DNA of 64,000 nucleotides. Source: Nocardioides albus. GTDB lineage: Bacteria > Actinomycetota > Actinomycetes > Propionibacteriales > Nocardioidaceae. The notes below the pieces were generated by a model. The model did not search any database. It was given only the letters and a program-made list of their open reading frames with translations, and was not told the origin of the DNA. Location: contig NZ_BMQT01000004.1 in NCBI RefSeq assembly GCF_014648255.1, positions 124,001-188,000 on the forward strand. The letters are read 5' to 3'. Below are positions 7,813-16,658 of the stretch, in pieces; position 1 is the stretch's first letter; each line of letters starts with the position of its first letter. The position numbers were made by a program, and so were the translations under genes.

Positions 7813-10098
7813 CTATCCGCCGAGGAGTCCGACCGCGGTCGCCCGCTCCACAGCCTCGTTGCGCGAGGAGACCCCGAGCTTGCGATAGATAGATGCGACC
7901 TCCGAGCTCACTGTGTTGCGTGAGACGAACAGTCGCTCCCCGATCTCGGCGATCGTCAGGTGAGTCTGGAGGTAGGGCAGCAGCCGCAGCTCGGCGGGCG
8001 TGAGCGGCGGTCCCCCGGCAGCTGAGCTCCCGGCCCCCGACGCGAGAAGATCGCGGAAGTCGCCGACCTCGTCGACCAAGGTGCCGAGGTCGGGCCGGTG
8101 GCGGAAGATGTCGTCGATTTCGCGGAGCAGGTGGCGTGCCGTCGCAGGGTCGCTCCGCGCCAGATACACCTTGGCCATCAGGAGCCGGCTGCGCACAGCG
8201 AGGGTGGGGAAGGCGTAGGTGCAGCACGGACGAGCCCTCATCGCCTGGGTCAGATGCCGCTCCAGATCGGCGGCAGCACCGTTGTGCAGGGCGAGCCGAG
8301 CGGCAGCGGCAAACGCGAGCACACTTGGCGCATAGTCGTACATCAGGTACTCCTGGACGGGCGAGAGGGATCTCGCAACACCCTCTGCGGCCTCCTCCCA
8401 CCGCCCGGCATCCATCGCCAGCAGGGCAAGAGACGCCTCGCCGTAGACGATGGTGTCGGTGTTGCCGAGCTCGGCTCCGGCCCGGGAGCTCTCGGCGAAC
8501 AGGGCCGCCGCCCGCTCGATGTCTCCGGCAACCTGGTGCGCCTCCGCGGACAGGATGAGCGCGGTATCGCGCCACGGACTCCACACCGGTTCCTGAGCCG
8601 TTGCAGCATCGGCATCACGTCGCTGCTGAGCGACGCCGGAACGGCACATCACGGCTCGGAGCATGGATCGCGCGGACTCGAACGACGCGGTCCCGTCGAC
8701 GAGTGCCATGTCGTAGACGGCATCATCGGCCAAGTCCGCCCACCTTTCGGCTTCCAACGGCTCGCCGGCAAGAACCGCGATCCACCCGGCCAGCACCATC
8801 AATGGCGGGTAGGAGGAGATCGTGCCTTCGCCGAGCGCGGCCAGCCACCGTTTGACGGTCGAGAGCTGGCCGACGCTGTAGGTCGGGAGAGTCAACTGGG
8901 TCACGAGCTGCACGCAGCGGTTGCGCTCAGAGGTGTTCAGCAGGTGCTCCAGCGCCATCACCGGGGAGCCGTTCGCCTCGTACCAGTCAGCGGCGGACAG
9001 GTGCAGCTTCATGACCGTGTCGGGCTCGACCCGGCGCAGCTCGCTGAGCAGGAACTCCCGGAACAGCGGGTGGTACCGAAACCAGTCCCGCTGGCGGTCC
9101 AGCGGGATCAGGAACGAGTTCACCGCCTCGAGAGTCCGCAGCTGGTCCTGGCTGCCGGTGATTCCGAGCAGCGCGTCGCACAAGGGGGCGTGCAGTCGGT
9201 CGAGCACCGCGGTACGGCGCAGGAACTGCTGGGTGGTCTGCTCCTGCTGACTCAGCGACTCGCGGTAGAGGTAGTCGGCGACATAGCGGTCGTCGCCGGA
9301 CACGGTCCAACCCTCTTGGTCCGTGTCCCGGGCGATCATCGCCGCGAGCTGCAGGCCGACCGGCCATCCCTCGGTACGCTCGGTGACGAGCGAGGCGTGT
9401 TCCACGGTCAGCGGGACATCGGACATCGAGAAGATCTGCTCGGCACCGGCCGGCCCCAGGGCAAGGTCCGTCGCCTGTAGCTCGAGCATGTCTCCGGACG
9501 CACGCAGGCGGGACAGATGGGGTTGTTCGAAGCGGCTGGCCGTGACCAGCTGTGAGCCGGGCTGGATGCCGGTCATCACCACGCCCAGGACGTCGTGACA
9601 CTCAGGGGACCGAAGTTCGTGCAGGTCATCGAGCATCAGGACGAAAGGTGCGGGACTCCTCCGGAACGCGGACGCGACCACCGGTGCTGCGCGGCCCAGG
9701 GCCGAGACGCCCACGCCACGGACGTCGGCGACCAGTCCGGCCCATGCCGGGAACATCCGAACGTACGCCGAGGCGAGGACCGCCAGCAGGATGCCGGGAT
9801 CGTCGTCGAGACGGTCGAGCGAGACCCATCCGACGACCCGGTCTTCGGTCTGTGCCCACTCGTACATCAGGGTGGACTTCCCGTACCCCGCAGGCGCCGT
9901 GATCCCGGCCGCGCGCGCGGGACTGGCGCGGGCGGCCTCGATCAGCGGGGCGCGACTGACCATCCCGGGCCGTATCCGCGGCACCGACAGCTTGACGTCC
10001 AACAGCACCTCGTCGAGCCCGGCAGCCGGCCGCGTCCGCGAGGGACGACTCTCGGTCACTCTGGAAACGTACGTGGCGCGACCTGCGTGGCGCATCAC
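7813..10098 (-). CDS. LuxR-family transcriptional regulator with MalT-like ATPase domain
   Basis: This is a 761-residue STAND-type regulator. The N-terminal nucleotide-binding domain has Walker A APAGYGKST (residues 68-76) and a Walker B-like FVLMLDDLHEL near residue 155. The middle is a helical repeat region of the MalT/TPR type. The C-terminal LuxR helix-turn-helix starts near LTPAELRLLPYL and contains IAEIGERLFVSRNTVSSEVASIYRKLGV. Such proteins bind an inducer and ATP, oligomerise and activate sigma70 promoters. The start is uncertain: GTG at 10098 and ATG at 10095 both lack a clear ribosome site. It lies beside the sulfatase pair, whose promoters look activator-dependent, but a link is only inference. 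Confidence 0.88.
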   Translation of the reverse strand: MMRHAGRATYVSRVTESRPSRTRPAAGLDEVLLDVKLSVPRIRPGMVSRAPLIEAARASPARAAGITAPAGYGKSTLMYEWAQTEDRVVGWVSLDRLDDDPGILLAVLASAYVRMFPAWAGLVADVRGVGVSALGRAAPVVASAFRRSPAPFVLMLDDLHELRSPECHDVLGVVMTGIQPGSQLVTASRFEQPHLSRLRASGDMLELQATDLALGPAGAEQIFSMSDVPLTVEHASLVTERTEGWPVGLQLAAMIARDTDQEGWTVSGDDRYVADYLYRESLSQQEQTTQQFLRRTAVLDRLHAPLCDALLGITGSQDQLRTLEAVNSFLIPLDRQRDWFRYHPLFREFLLSELRRVEPDTVMKLHLSAADWYEANGSPVMALEHLLNTSERNRCVQLVTQLTLPTYSVGQLSTVKRWLAALGEGTISSYPPLMVLAGWIAVLAGEPLEAERWADLADDAVYDMALVDGTASFESARSMLRAVMCRSGVAQQRRDADAATAQEPVWSPWRDTALILSAEAHQVAGDIERAAALFAESSRAGAELGNTDTIVYGEASLALLAMDAGRWEEAAEGVARSLSPVQEYLMYDYAPSVLAFAAAARLALHNGAAADLERHLTQAMRARPCCTYAFPTLAVRSRLLMAKVYLARSDPATARHLLREIDDIFRHRPDLGTLVDEVGDFRDLLASGAGSSAAGGPPLTPAELRLLPYLQTHLTIAEIGERLFVSRNTVSSEVASIYRKLGVSSRNEAVERATAVGLLGG

Positions 10099-10173
10099 CC
10101 AAACGGGGTGTAGGCCGTCCCGTCTGCCGTAGGTTCACCCGCTCCGTGGGAGGCGTCGCGGGCGGTCGTGCGA

Positions 10174-10191
10174 TCTCATCCGACGATGAGA
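10174..10191. promoter_or_regulatory. Inverted repeat upstream of the K+ channel gene
   Basis: TCTCATC at 10174-10180 and GATGAGA at 10185-10191 form a perfect 7-bp inverted repeat with a 4-bp centre. It is in the divergent gap between the LuxR-type gene and the channel gene, 27 bp before the channel start. It could be an operator or an RNA hairpin in the leader. Confidence 0.4.
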
Positions 10192-10217
10192 CTTCGCCGA
10201 GCGACGTTGAGGTCCCC

Positions 10218-10760
10218 ATGATGGCCACCGCGGACACCCTCCACCCGCGCCGTCGGCGATGGCTCGTCGTGCGCGGCCTGCTGAGCGCGTTCGTCTCGGC
10301 CTCGCTGATGGTGGTGGGCTATTACACGCTGCCGCTGGGAAGCATCTCGGACATCTCGGTCGCTGCCGAGCTGTCGGTCGGGGTCATCGTCCTGGTCGGC
10401 GTGGTCACCTGGCAGCTCAGCGCGATCGAACGCGCAACGTACCCTGCCATCCGGGCCATCCAGGCGCTCGCGGTGGCCACGCCGCTGTTCCTGCTCCTCT
10501 TCGCGGCCAGCTACTACGTCCTCAGCCTGGACGACCCGGCGACCTTCACCGAGACCCTGAGCCGCTCCGACGCGCTCTACCTGACCGTGACGATCTTCGC
10601 GACGGTGGGTTTCGGTGACATTGCCGCCGAGGCCGAGAGCGCCCGCCTGCTCGTCACCGTCCAGATGTTGCTCGACCTCGTGATCCTGGGTCTGGGCCTG
10701 CGGGTGTATGTCGGCGCCGTGAAGCGGGGCAAGGCGAACCCTGACGAGCAGGAGAGCTGA
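10218..10760 (+). CDS. Two-TM-type potassium channel family protein
   Basis: This is a 180-residue membrane protein. The selectivity filter is TVGFGD in the sequence TIFATVGFGDIAAE, preceded by a pore helix and followed by a hydrophobic inner helix (LLVTVQMLLDLVILGLGLRVYVG). Two further hydrophobic segments lie at the N-terminus, giving about four in total with the pore-flanking pair at the end. It should conduct K+ across the plasma membrane. I chose the ATG at 10218 (a second ATG follows at 10221) because TGAGGT at 10208-10213 is a ribosome site. The frame continues upstream to 10146, but that part is not membrane-like. A run of membrane genes on the same strand follows. Confidence 0.85.
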   Translation: MMATADTLHPRRRRWLVVRGLLSAFVSASLMVVGYYTLPLGSISDISVAAELSVGVIVLVGVVTWQLSAIERATYPAIRAIQALAVATPLFLLLFAASYYVLSLDDPATFTETLSRSDALYLTVTIFATVGFGDIAAEAESARLLVTVQMLLDLVILGLGLRVYVGAVKRGKANPDEQES

Positions 10761-10887
10761 GCACCGCTTCCCGAAAGGTCGCTTTCACACGATGAGAGTG
10801 ACGCGTGATCCCTGGCGCAGGGGTGGGATGAGCGTCCCGACAGCCGCCACAGCCGGTGCGGCTCAGCGTGACCCAGGAGGCACGAGC

Positions 10888-11325
10888 ATGTCCGAGCAGA
10901 CGACTCCGAACTACCGCGACCCCGTCCAGCTGGATGCCCCGCCACCGAGCGGGTGGGCGACTGGGTTCATCGTCTTCGCAGCCGTGATGATGATCTTGTC
11001 CGGCGGATTCCAGTCCTTCGTCGGTATGGCTGCGCTGTTCAAGAACGACATCTACGTCGCCACGCCCAACTACCTGCTCGAGCTCGACACGACCACCTGG
11101 GGATGGATCCACCTGTTGCTGGGCCTGCTCGTGCTCTTCGCCGGCTTCGCCGTGCTGTACGGCAAGGTCTGGGGTCGCACGATCGGCGTCGTCCTGGCCG
11201 TGCTCAGCGCCATTGCCAACTTCGCGTTCATCCCCTACTACCCGTTCTGGTCGATGCTGATCATCGCGCTCGACGTCTTCGTGATTTGGGCGCTCACGGC
11301 TCACGGGCGCGACATCACCCGCTGA
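10888..11325 (+). CDS. DUF7144-family integral membrane protein
   Basis: This is a 145-residue protein with four hydrophobic segments (GWATGFIVFAAVMMILSGG, WGWIHLLLGLLVLFAGFAVL, TIGVVLAVLSAIANFAFI, WSMLIIALDVFVIWALT). The pattern matches the small actinobacterial membrane family now called DUF7144, of unknown function, often found among stress or envelope genes. AGGAGG at 10875-10880 supports the ATG at 10888 over in-frame starts upstream. Confidence 0.75.
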   Translation: MSEQTTPNYRDPVQLDAPPPSGWATGFIVFAAVMMILSGGFQSFVGMAALFKNDIYVATPNYLLELDTTTWGWIHLLLGLLVLFAGFAVLYGKVWGRTIGVVLAVLSAIANFAFIPYYPFWSMLIIALDVFVIWALTAHGRDITR

Positions 11326-11373
11326 CCTGTCTGCGATGACCGTCCGGGTCGCCGATGCAGGACAGGAGATCCC

Positions 11374-12507
11374 ATGAAGCACGCCGCCGACACTGCCTCC
11401 CGAGGGCCGCAGGCGAGGTCCTTTGCAGCGAGCCTGCTCCTGGGAGTCGCCACCCTCACCATCGCGATCGCCGGGATGAAGGCCATCGCCGACATCATCG
11501 GACCGGTCTTCATGGCGCTGGTCATCACGATCACGCTGCACCCGATCCGACTCCGGCTGGAACAAGGACGCCTGCCCGGATGGGTCACCTCCGTTCTCAT
11601 GCTGGCCGCCGCTGTCCTCCTGCTGGCGGGGTTCGCCGTCGTCCTGATCGTGTCGGTCGCCCAGTTGGCCGCTCTCCTGCCCACCTACGCCGACCAGATC
11701 AGGGAGGGCGTCGCGAACGTCGGGAACACCTTGCGAGGCGCAGGCGTGAAACAAGGGCAGATCGATGCGGTGACCGATGCGCTCGATCCCGGGCAGATCA
11801 TCGACGTCGCCATGTCGGTCCTGTCCGGAACCTTGGGGCTGCTCACCGACCTGTTCTTCCTGATCACCGTGCTGCTGTTCATCGCGTTCGACACGGACTC
11901 CACGCGCCACAGCATGAAGACCCTGGGTGGCCGGTTCCCGGACCCGGTCGCCGCGCTGGACAACTTCGCCCGTGGCACCCGCAGCTATATGGCGGTCTCG
12001 GCGAGCTTCGGGCTGGTGGTCGCGATCATCGACGGGATCGCCCTCCACCTCCTCGACGTCCCAGGTGCATTCGTGTGGGCGGTGCTGGCGTTCGTCACCA
12101 ACTTCATCCCCAACATCGGGTTCATCATCGGGGTCGTCCCGCCAGCTCTGATCGCCCTGCTCGACGGCAGCCCCGGTGTGATGGCCACGGTGATCGTCGT
12201 CTACAGCGTCATCAACTTCGTGATCCAGTCCGTCGTCCAGCCGCGCGTCGTCGGTGACTCCGTCGGCCTCTCTCCCACGCTGACGTTCCTCTCGCTGGTG
12301 TTCTGGACCTGGGTGATCGGGCCGGTCGGCGCGCTGCTCGCGGTCCCGTTCAGCCTGCTCGCCAAATCTCTCCTGGTCGAGGCCGACCCGCGTGGTACGT
12401 GGGCCCTGCCCCTGATCTCGGGGAGACCTGAGCCCGAGACCGAGCCGCCTCCGGAGCCTGAACAGGCGCCCCCCGCCACGATTCAGCCCGAGGGAACGTC
12501 GAGATGA
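11374..12507 (+). CDS. AI-2E family (PerM-like) transporter
   Basis: This 377-residue polytopic membrane protein has the family layout. Two N-terminal helices (residues ~15-75) are followed by a third helix and a hydrophilic region around LLPTYADQIREGVANVG. A hydrophobic C-terminal half contains the typical NFIPNIGFIIGVVPPALIALL and VVQPRVVGDSVGLSPTLTFLSLVFWTWVIGPVGALLAVP. Relatives export small molecules (AI-2, IAA) or act as Na+(Li+)/H+ antiporters, so the substrate is open. The tail is rich in Pro and Glu. GGAGAT lies just before the ATG. It is followed after 7 bp by the YihY/BrkB gene, probably one operon. Confidence 0.88.
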   Translation: MKHAADTASRGPQARSFAASLLLGVATLTIAIAGMKAIADIIGPVFMALVITITLHPIRLRLEQGRLPGWVTSVLMLAAAVLLLAGFAVVLIVSVAQLAALLPTYADQIREGVANVGNTLRGAGVKQGQIDAVTDALDPGQIIDVAMSVLSGTLGLLTDLFFLITVLLFIAFDTDSTRHSMKTLGGRFPDPVAALDNFARGTRSYMAVSASFGLVVAIIDGIALHLLDVPGAFVWAVLAFVTNFIPNIGFIIGVVPPALIALLDGSPGVMATVIVVYSVINFVIQSVVQPRVVGDSVGLSPTLTFLSLVFWTWVIGPVGALLAVPFSLLAKSLLVEADPRGTWALPLISGRPEPETEPPPEPEQAPPATIQPEGTSR

Positions 12508-12514
12508 GCTCGAG

Positions 12515-13426
12515 ATGGATCCGAACGACGAGGCGCCATCCTCGGACAGCCTGAAGTCCCCTGCCGCGGGCGCGAGAGACGAGCCGGGCCGGATGCCTGC
12601 CGTTCTGCGGGGGCGAGCGGCCCGATTGTCGAAGCGTCGGCCGGGACGGGTTCTGCTCCAGACCGTGGAGGGACTCGGGCGGATCGAGGTGTTCGACCGG
12701 GCGATGACGATCGCCGCGCAGTTCTTCACCTCGGTGCTCCCGGTGCTGATCCTGATCGCCACGCTCGGCGCGAACAGCGACTGGTTCGCCGACGGGATCC
12801 ACATCCCCGAGCAGTCCCGGGAGGTCCTCGAGAACGCCGTCGAAGCCGGTGGTGCGACCTTCGGCATCGTCGGCGCGCTCTTCGTGCTCATCTCGGCGAC
12901 CAGCCTGTCCCGTGCACTGACTCGTGCCTTCACCAGCATCTGGGGACTGCCGAGCCCATCGACGAACCTGGGCTCGGCATGGCGGTGGCTGGCAGTGGTC
13001 CTAGTGCTCGCGCTCTCGTTGGTCATCGTGCGCGCTGCGGGCGAGCCGCTCGAAGGCTTGCCCCCTCGGGAGGTGTGGCCACGCTTGATGTCACTCACCT
13101 GGGACATCTGGGTCGCAACGTTCGTCCCGTGGGTGCTGCTCGCCGGCGCGGTCCGTGCCCGGATGCTCGTTCCTGGGGCGTTGTTCTTCGCCGCATTGAT
13201 GATCGCTGTTCGTCCAGCAACCCAGGCGTGGCTTCCGGGAGCACTCGAGACCAGCGCCGACCGGTATGGGGCGATCGGCGTCGCCTTCACCTATCTGACG
13301 TGGCTGTACGTCGTGTCCTTCGGCTTCCTGACCACGGCGCTCGTGGGTCAGGTGATCGCGACGGCTCCCGGAAGACTCGGTCGTCGTGTCCGGGGAGGGC
13401 CCCGGCACTTCACCCAGACAGAGTGA
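12515..13426 (+). CDS. YihY/BrkB-family membrane protein
   Basis: This 303-residue protein has about six hydrophobic segments. The family features are an initial amphipathic region (RAMTIAAQFFTSVLPVLILIATLG), a GLVGALFVLISATS-like segment and YGAIGVAFTYLTWLYVVSFGFLTTALVGQVIA near the C-terminus. The once-proposed RNase BN activity was shown to belong to another protein; the role here is an unspecified envelope or transport function. The ATG start lies 8 bp after the AI-2E stop codon with only a weak ribosome site, so translation may be coupled. Confidence 0.8.
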   Translation: MDPNDEAPSSDSLKSPAAGARDEPGRMPAVLRGRAARLSKRRPGRVLLQTVEGLGRIEVFDRAMTIAAQFFTSVLPVLILIATLGANSDWFADGIHIPEQSREVLENAVEAGGATFGIVGALFVLISATSLSRALTRAFTSIWGLPSPSTNLGSAWRWLAVVLVLALSLVIVRAAGEPLEGLPPREVWPRLMSLTWDIWVATFVPWVLLAGAVRARMLVPGALFFAALMIAVRPATQAWLPGALETSADRYGAIGVAFTYLTWLYVVSFGFLTTALVGQVIATAPGRLGRRVRGGPRHFTQTE

Positions 13427-13487
13427 TGAGACCGGTCGCTGTGCTCTCTACGCTAGCCGAGACCCCGCCCACCCGGAGGCTCGTCGC

Positions 13488-14747
13488 ATGGGAACCTTGG
13501 CTGTCTCTGCAGTCCTCGCGACCATCGTGGTGTGGTGCGTGCTCGCTGGCCGGCTGCAGGCGCGAGGTCTGACCGCTCCGATCGTGTTCGTCGCGGCCGG
13601 GTGGTTCTTCGCGGATGTGCTCGGCCTGCTCGACCTCGAGGTCGAGCCCGAGCTGGTCAGGGTCATCGCCGAAGTCACCCTGGTCTGGGTGCTCTTCGCG
13701 GACGCGTCGCGGGTTCGGCTGGGACAGCTCCGGCGCGACCTGAGCACGTACGCTCGGCTGCTGGGGATCGGTCTGCCGCTGACGATCGCCGCCGGCGTGG
13801 GTGCCGCGATGATCGTGCTCGGTTTCGACCTGTGGGCGGCGCTCCTGGTCGCCGCAGCGCTGGCCCCGACCGACGCCGCGCTCGGGGCTCCGGTCATGTC
13901 CAACCCGCACGTGCCGGAGAAGGTGCGGCGAGCATTGAACGTGGAGAGCGGGCTCAACGACGGCATCGCGACGCCGATCGTGCTGGTCGCCATCGCCGGA
14001 GTCGCGGCCGATCAGGGGATCATCGGCGTCGAGAGCCCCGGCGGTGCCGTCCTCTCCCTGCTGGTCGGTCTGGTTGTGGGCCTCGTCGTCGGTGGCCTGG
14101 GTGGCTGGATCACCAGACTCGCTCGTGAGCGCGACTGGCTTTCCGCAGAGCTCGCCGGTCCCGCCGTCCTCGCCCTCGCCCTGCTCGCCTATGCGGCGGC
14201 TCTGACGATGGACGGCAATGGTTTTGTCGCCGCCTTCGTCGGGGGCCTGGTCTTCGGGAACGTCGCTGGGCCCAGCGGCGAGAAGGAGGTCTACTTCGTG
14301 AGCCAGTCCGGGGACATGGCCGCCATGGTCAGCTGGCTCGTCTTCGGCGCGCTGGCCGTGCCGGTCATCCAAGACCAGTGGGACTGGACGATGCTGGGCT
14401 ACGCCGTACTCAGCCTGACCATCGTCCGGATGCTCCCCGTCGCGATCGCGCTGCTCGGAACCGGGTTCGACCGGTTCAGCGTCGCGTTCGTCGGCTGGTT
14501 CGGACCCCGCGGTCTGGCCTCCGTCATCTTCGCCCTGATCGCGCTCGAAGACCTGCACGGAGCCGGCGCGGATGCCGTCGCGGTCATCTCCCTCACTGTC
14601 CTGCTCAGCGTCCTGGCTCACGGTCTCAGCGCTGTCCCCTTGGCGAAGCGGTTCGCCGTGACACGCCCCAGGTCAGCCTCGCCCGAGCTGAACCAGCCGT
14701 CCCGGCAGGCTGAAGGTGATACGCCTCGAGGTGGCCGCTCGCGCTGA
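13488..14747 (+). CDS. CPA1-type cation:proton antiporter
   Basis: This 419-residue protein has about 12 hydrophobic segments. The ion-binding region reads LVAAALAPTDAALGAPVMSNPHVPEKVRRALNVESGLNDGIATPIVLVAI, matching the PTDxxxxxxV ... ESxxNDGxxxP pattern of Na+(K+)/H+ antiporters. GWFGPRGLASVIFALI is the second conserved segment. It lacks the long cytoplasmic C-terminus of the antiporter at 60562. The ATG at 13488 is preceded by CGGAGG (13474-13479); an in-frame extension upstream overlaps the previous gene and is not supported. Expected role: pH and Na+ homeostasis at the plasma membrane. Confidence 0.88.
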   Translation: MGTLAVSAVLATIVVWCVLAGRLQARGLTAPIVFVAAGWFFADVLGLLDLEVEPELVRVIAEVTLVWVLFADASRVRLGQLRRDLSTYARLLGIGLPLTIAAGVGAAMIVLGFDLWAALLVAAALAPTDAALGAPVMSNPHVPEKVRRALNVESGLNDGIATPIVLVAIAGVAADQGIIGVESPGGAVLSLLVGLVVGLVVGGLGGWITRLARERDWLSAELAGPAVLALALLAYAAALTMDGNGFVAAFVGGLVFGNVAGPSGEKEVYFVSQSGDMAAMVSWLVFGALAVPVIQDQWDWTMLGYAVLSLTIVRMLPVAIALLGTGFDRFSVAFVGWFGPRGLASVIFALIALEDLHGAGADAVAVISLTVLLSVLAHGLSAVPLAKRFAVTRPRSASPELNQPSRQAEGDTPRGGRSR

Positions 14748-14759
14748 TCGTATGGGTAA

Positions 14760-14803
14760 ACGGGCCGCCGGTGCCGATGACGAGGCACTGTTGCGCGGCC
14801 CGT
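14760..14803. terminator. Stem-loop downstream of the antiporter gene
   Basis: ACGGGCCGC (14760-14768) pairs perfectly with GCGGCCCGT (14795-14803). Inside, GTGCC (14771-14775) pairs with GGCAC (14784-14788). The hairpin begins 12 bp after the stop codon. There is no T run, as is usual for high-GC actinobacterial terminators. Confidence 0.5.
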
Positions 14804-14820
14804 ACGTAAACCATCGTCTC

Positions 14821-14883
14821 GGGGCTCGGGGCTCGGGGCTCGGGGCTCGGGGCTCGGGGCTCGGCGATCGGCGATCGGCGATC
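14821..14883. repeat. Two adjoining 7-bp tandem repeats (ggggctc x6, ggcgatc x3)
   Basis: Six exact copies of ggggctc occupy 14821-14862 and three exact copies of ggcgatc occupy 14863-14883; a degenerate unit follows. The two units share the pattern GGSGMTC, so the second may have arisen by mutation and re-amplification. The array is a likely site of length variation between strains. Confidence 0.85.
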
Positions 14884-15093
14884 GGCGGTTCACATCGTCT
14901 GGATGACGCCCAAGGCCTCGATGGGCCGGACGCTGAGTCGTCGGAAGGAGGGATGATGTCCCACCCGTCGATCTCGGCGCGGTCGTGCTGCTGTGGGGAC
15001 ACAACGTCTCCGTGGACCGACTGTGGTGGTCCCTACTGGTCCTGGGACTCCTCGCGTGCCTGCAGGTCCTGGTCGGGGCCGGCCGTGGGATCC

Positions 15094-15828
15094 GGTCATC
15101 TGATCGCCTCGCTGCGTCGCTGGACGAAGATCGACGGGCCGAGCCCGGTGCCGAACATCGCCCGGACGCTCGAGGCGATGGACGCGGCCGGCGTCGACCT
15201 CGGGCTGATCGCCGCCTGGTCGGCGCCGCACCAGCCGCCGCTCATCAGCAACGACGAGGTCGCCGGCTGGGTCCAGGAGCATCCGGACCGCTTCGCCGCC
15301 CTGGCCGCGGTCGACCTGAACCGGCCGATGGAAGCCGTCCGTGAGCTGCGCCGATGCGTCGACGATCTCGGCTTCAAGGGCCTGAGGGTCGTGCCGTGGT
15401 TGTGGGAGGCCGCGCCGACCGACCGGCGCTACTACCCCCTGTATGCCGCCTGCGTGGACCTCGGCGTTCCGTTCTTCACTCAGGTCGGCCACACCGGACC
15501 GCTGCGTGCCTCCGAGACCGGTCGGCCCATCCCGTACATCGACCAGGTCGCCCTCGACTTCCCAGAGATGGTCATCGTCTGCGGCCATGTGGGTTATCCC
15601 TGGACCGAAGAGATGGTCGCGGGGGCTCGCAAGCACGAGAACGTCTACATCGACACCTCGGCCTACACCTCGAAGCGTCTTCCGGCCGAGCTGGTCAGGT
15701 TCACGAAGACGAGCACGCCCGCCGCGGCGCTCGACGGCCTCGACGAGCTCGAGCTGGCTCCCGCGACGCAGGAGGCCTACCTCGGCGGCAACGCCCAGCG
15801 CCTGCTCGACCTCGACGGGCGGACGTGA
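15094..15828 (+). pseudogene. Amidohydrolase-2 family gene, N-terminus lost and internal deletion
   Basis: From about 15094 the frame encodes an amidohydrolase-2 (ACMSD-type TIM barrel) protein: RRWTKIDGPSPVPNIARTLEA, then FKGLRVVPWLWEA, VGHTGPLR, PEMVIVCGHVGYPWTEE and NVYIDTSAYTSKRLPAELVRF. The N-terminal HxH metal site expected in the first residues is absent, and upstream codons give no family sequence. Near the end, VRFTKTST runs directly into PAAALDGLDELEL; family members normally have a segment of about 17 residues here of the type KVLFGTNYPM that carries an active-site residue. Both losses suggest a non-functional gene. It can also be read as starting at ATG 14953 or farther upstream in the same frame. 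Confidence 0.6.
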
Positions 15829-15840
15829 TCCGGACCAGCC

Positions 15841-16617
15841 TCAGCGGCTGGCGATGACTCCGCCGTCGACGGGAATCACGGCTCCGGTGATGTAGGTGCT
15901 GTCGGGGCCGGCGAGGAAGACGGCGATGCCAGCCATGTCCTGAGGGCGCCCGATGCGCCGGAGCGGGATCTGCTGGGCGATCGCGTCCTCGCCCACCGCG
16001 AGCAGACCGGCGGTCATCTTCGACTCGAACAGGCCTGGGGCGATGGCGTTGACCAGTACGTCGGGGGCGAGGGTCGCGGCGAGCTGCTGGGTGAGCAGGT
16101 GGACGGCCGCCTTGCTGGCGCTGTAGGAGAAGTTGTTGAACCCCGGGGCGGGCGCGCGGAGCCCGTCCACGCTCCCGATGTTGACCACGCGAGCGGGGTC
16201 GTCCGCCATGGATGCCGCCCGGAGGAGCGGGAGCAGAGCCTGGGTCAGGCCGAAGACGCCCTTCACGTTGACGTCCATCACCCGGTCCCAGGCGGCGGCG
16301 GGGAACTCCTCCAGAGGTGCGCCCCAGTTGGCGCCGGCGTTGTTGAACAGCGCGTGCACCGCCAGCTCACGTTCGGTGACGTGGGCGGCGAGCGCCTGGA
16401 CCCCCTCGTCGGTGGACAGGTCGGCGGTGAACGAGCTGATCTCCCCCAGCGGAGACAGCTCGCTCACGGTGGCGTCGAGATCTGCCTGCTTGCGGCTGCT
16501 GATGTAGACCTTGGCGCCGGCAGAGAGGAGGCCGGTGGCCAGCATCTTCCCGATGCCGCGGCCGCCTCCGGTGACGACGATGGTCTTGCCCTCGAGGGGC
16601 TTGTGGCCGGTGTGCAT
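15841..16617 (-). CDS. Short-chain dehydrogenase/reductase
   Basis: This 258-residue classical SDR has the cofactor motif TGGGRGIG (residues 16-23), NNAG in FNNAGANWG, a catalytic Ser in NIGSVDG and the YSASK motif. The C-terminus ends in TGAVIPVDGGVIASR, typical of FabG-like enzymes. It uses NAD(P)H to oxidise or reduce a hydroxyl or keto group on an unknown substrate. AGGAGA precedes the ATG. It lies 41 bp downstream of the crotonase gene on the same strand, so the pair probably act together on an acyl-CoA (hydration, then oxidation). Confidence 0.9.
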   Translation of the reverse strand: MHTGHKPLEGKTIVVTGGGRGIGKMLATGLLSAGAKVYISSRKQADLDATVSELSPLGEISSFTADLSTDEGVQALAAHVTERELAVHALFNNAGANWGAPLEEFPAAAWDRVMDVNVKGVFGLTQALLPLLRAASMADDPARVVNIGSVDGLRAPAPGFNNFSYSASKAAVHLLTQQLAATLAPDVLVNAIAPGLFESKMTAGLLAVGEDAIAQQIPLRRIGRPQDMAGIAVFLAGPDSTYITGAVIPVDGGVIASR

Positions 16618-16658
16618 GTGGATCTCCTGTGTGGTCGTGAGGTGGTCGGCGGCCGGTG

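Larger units (their letters stand above)
14748..15093. other. Gap with repeats and a remnant hydrophobic reading frame
   Basis: Between the antiporter gene and the recognisable amidohydrolase there is a stem-loop, a 7-bp tandem repeat array and then 14941-15095. In that last part one frame reads VVLLWGHNVSVDRLWWSLLVLGLLACLQVLVGAG, which looks like a membrane segment but has no start signal and no continuation. A strong ribosome site (GGAAGGAGGG) precedes ATGATG at 14953, in the frame that leads into the amidohydrolase. I read this as a scrambled junction, not an intact gene. Confidence 0.45.

Noticed and set aside
10654..13290. 878-codon open frame on the minus strand
   Set aside because: It is opposite four well-supported membrane protein genes and is made of Arg, Asp, Gly and Glu-rich sequence with no domain.
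14821..14883. Repeat array as a possible CRISPR
   Set aside because: The units are 7 bp, directly joined, and have no spacers or cas genes.
14985..15344. Frame starting MLLWGHNVSV with a membrane-like segment
   Set aside because: After one hydrophobic segment the sequence turns to shadow-type composition opposite the amidohydrolase frame; no ribosome site for this frame.
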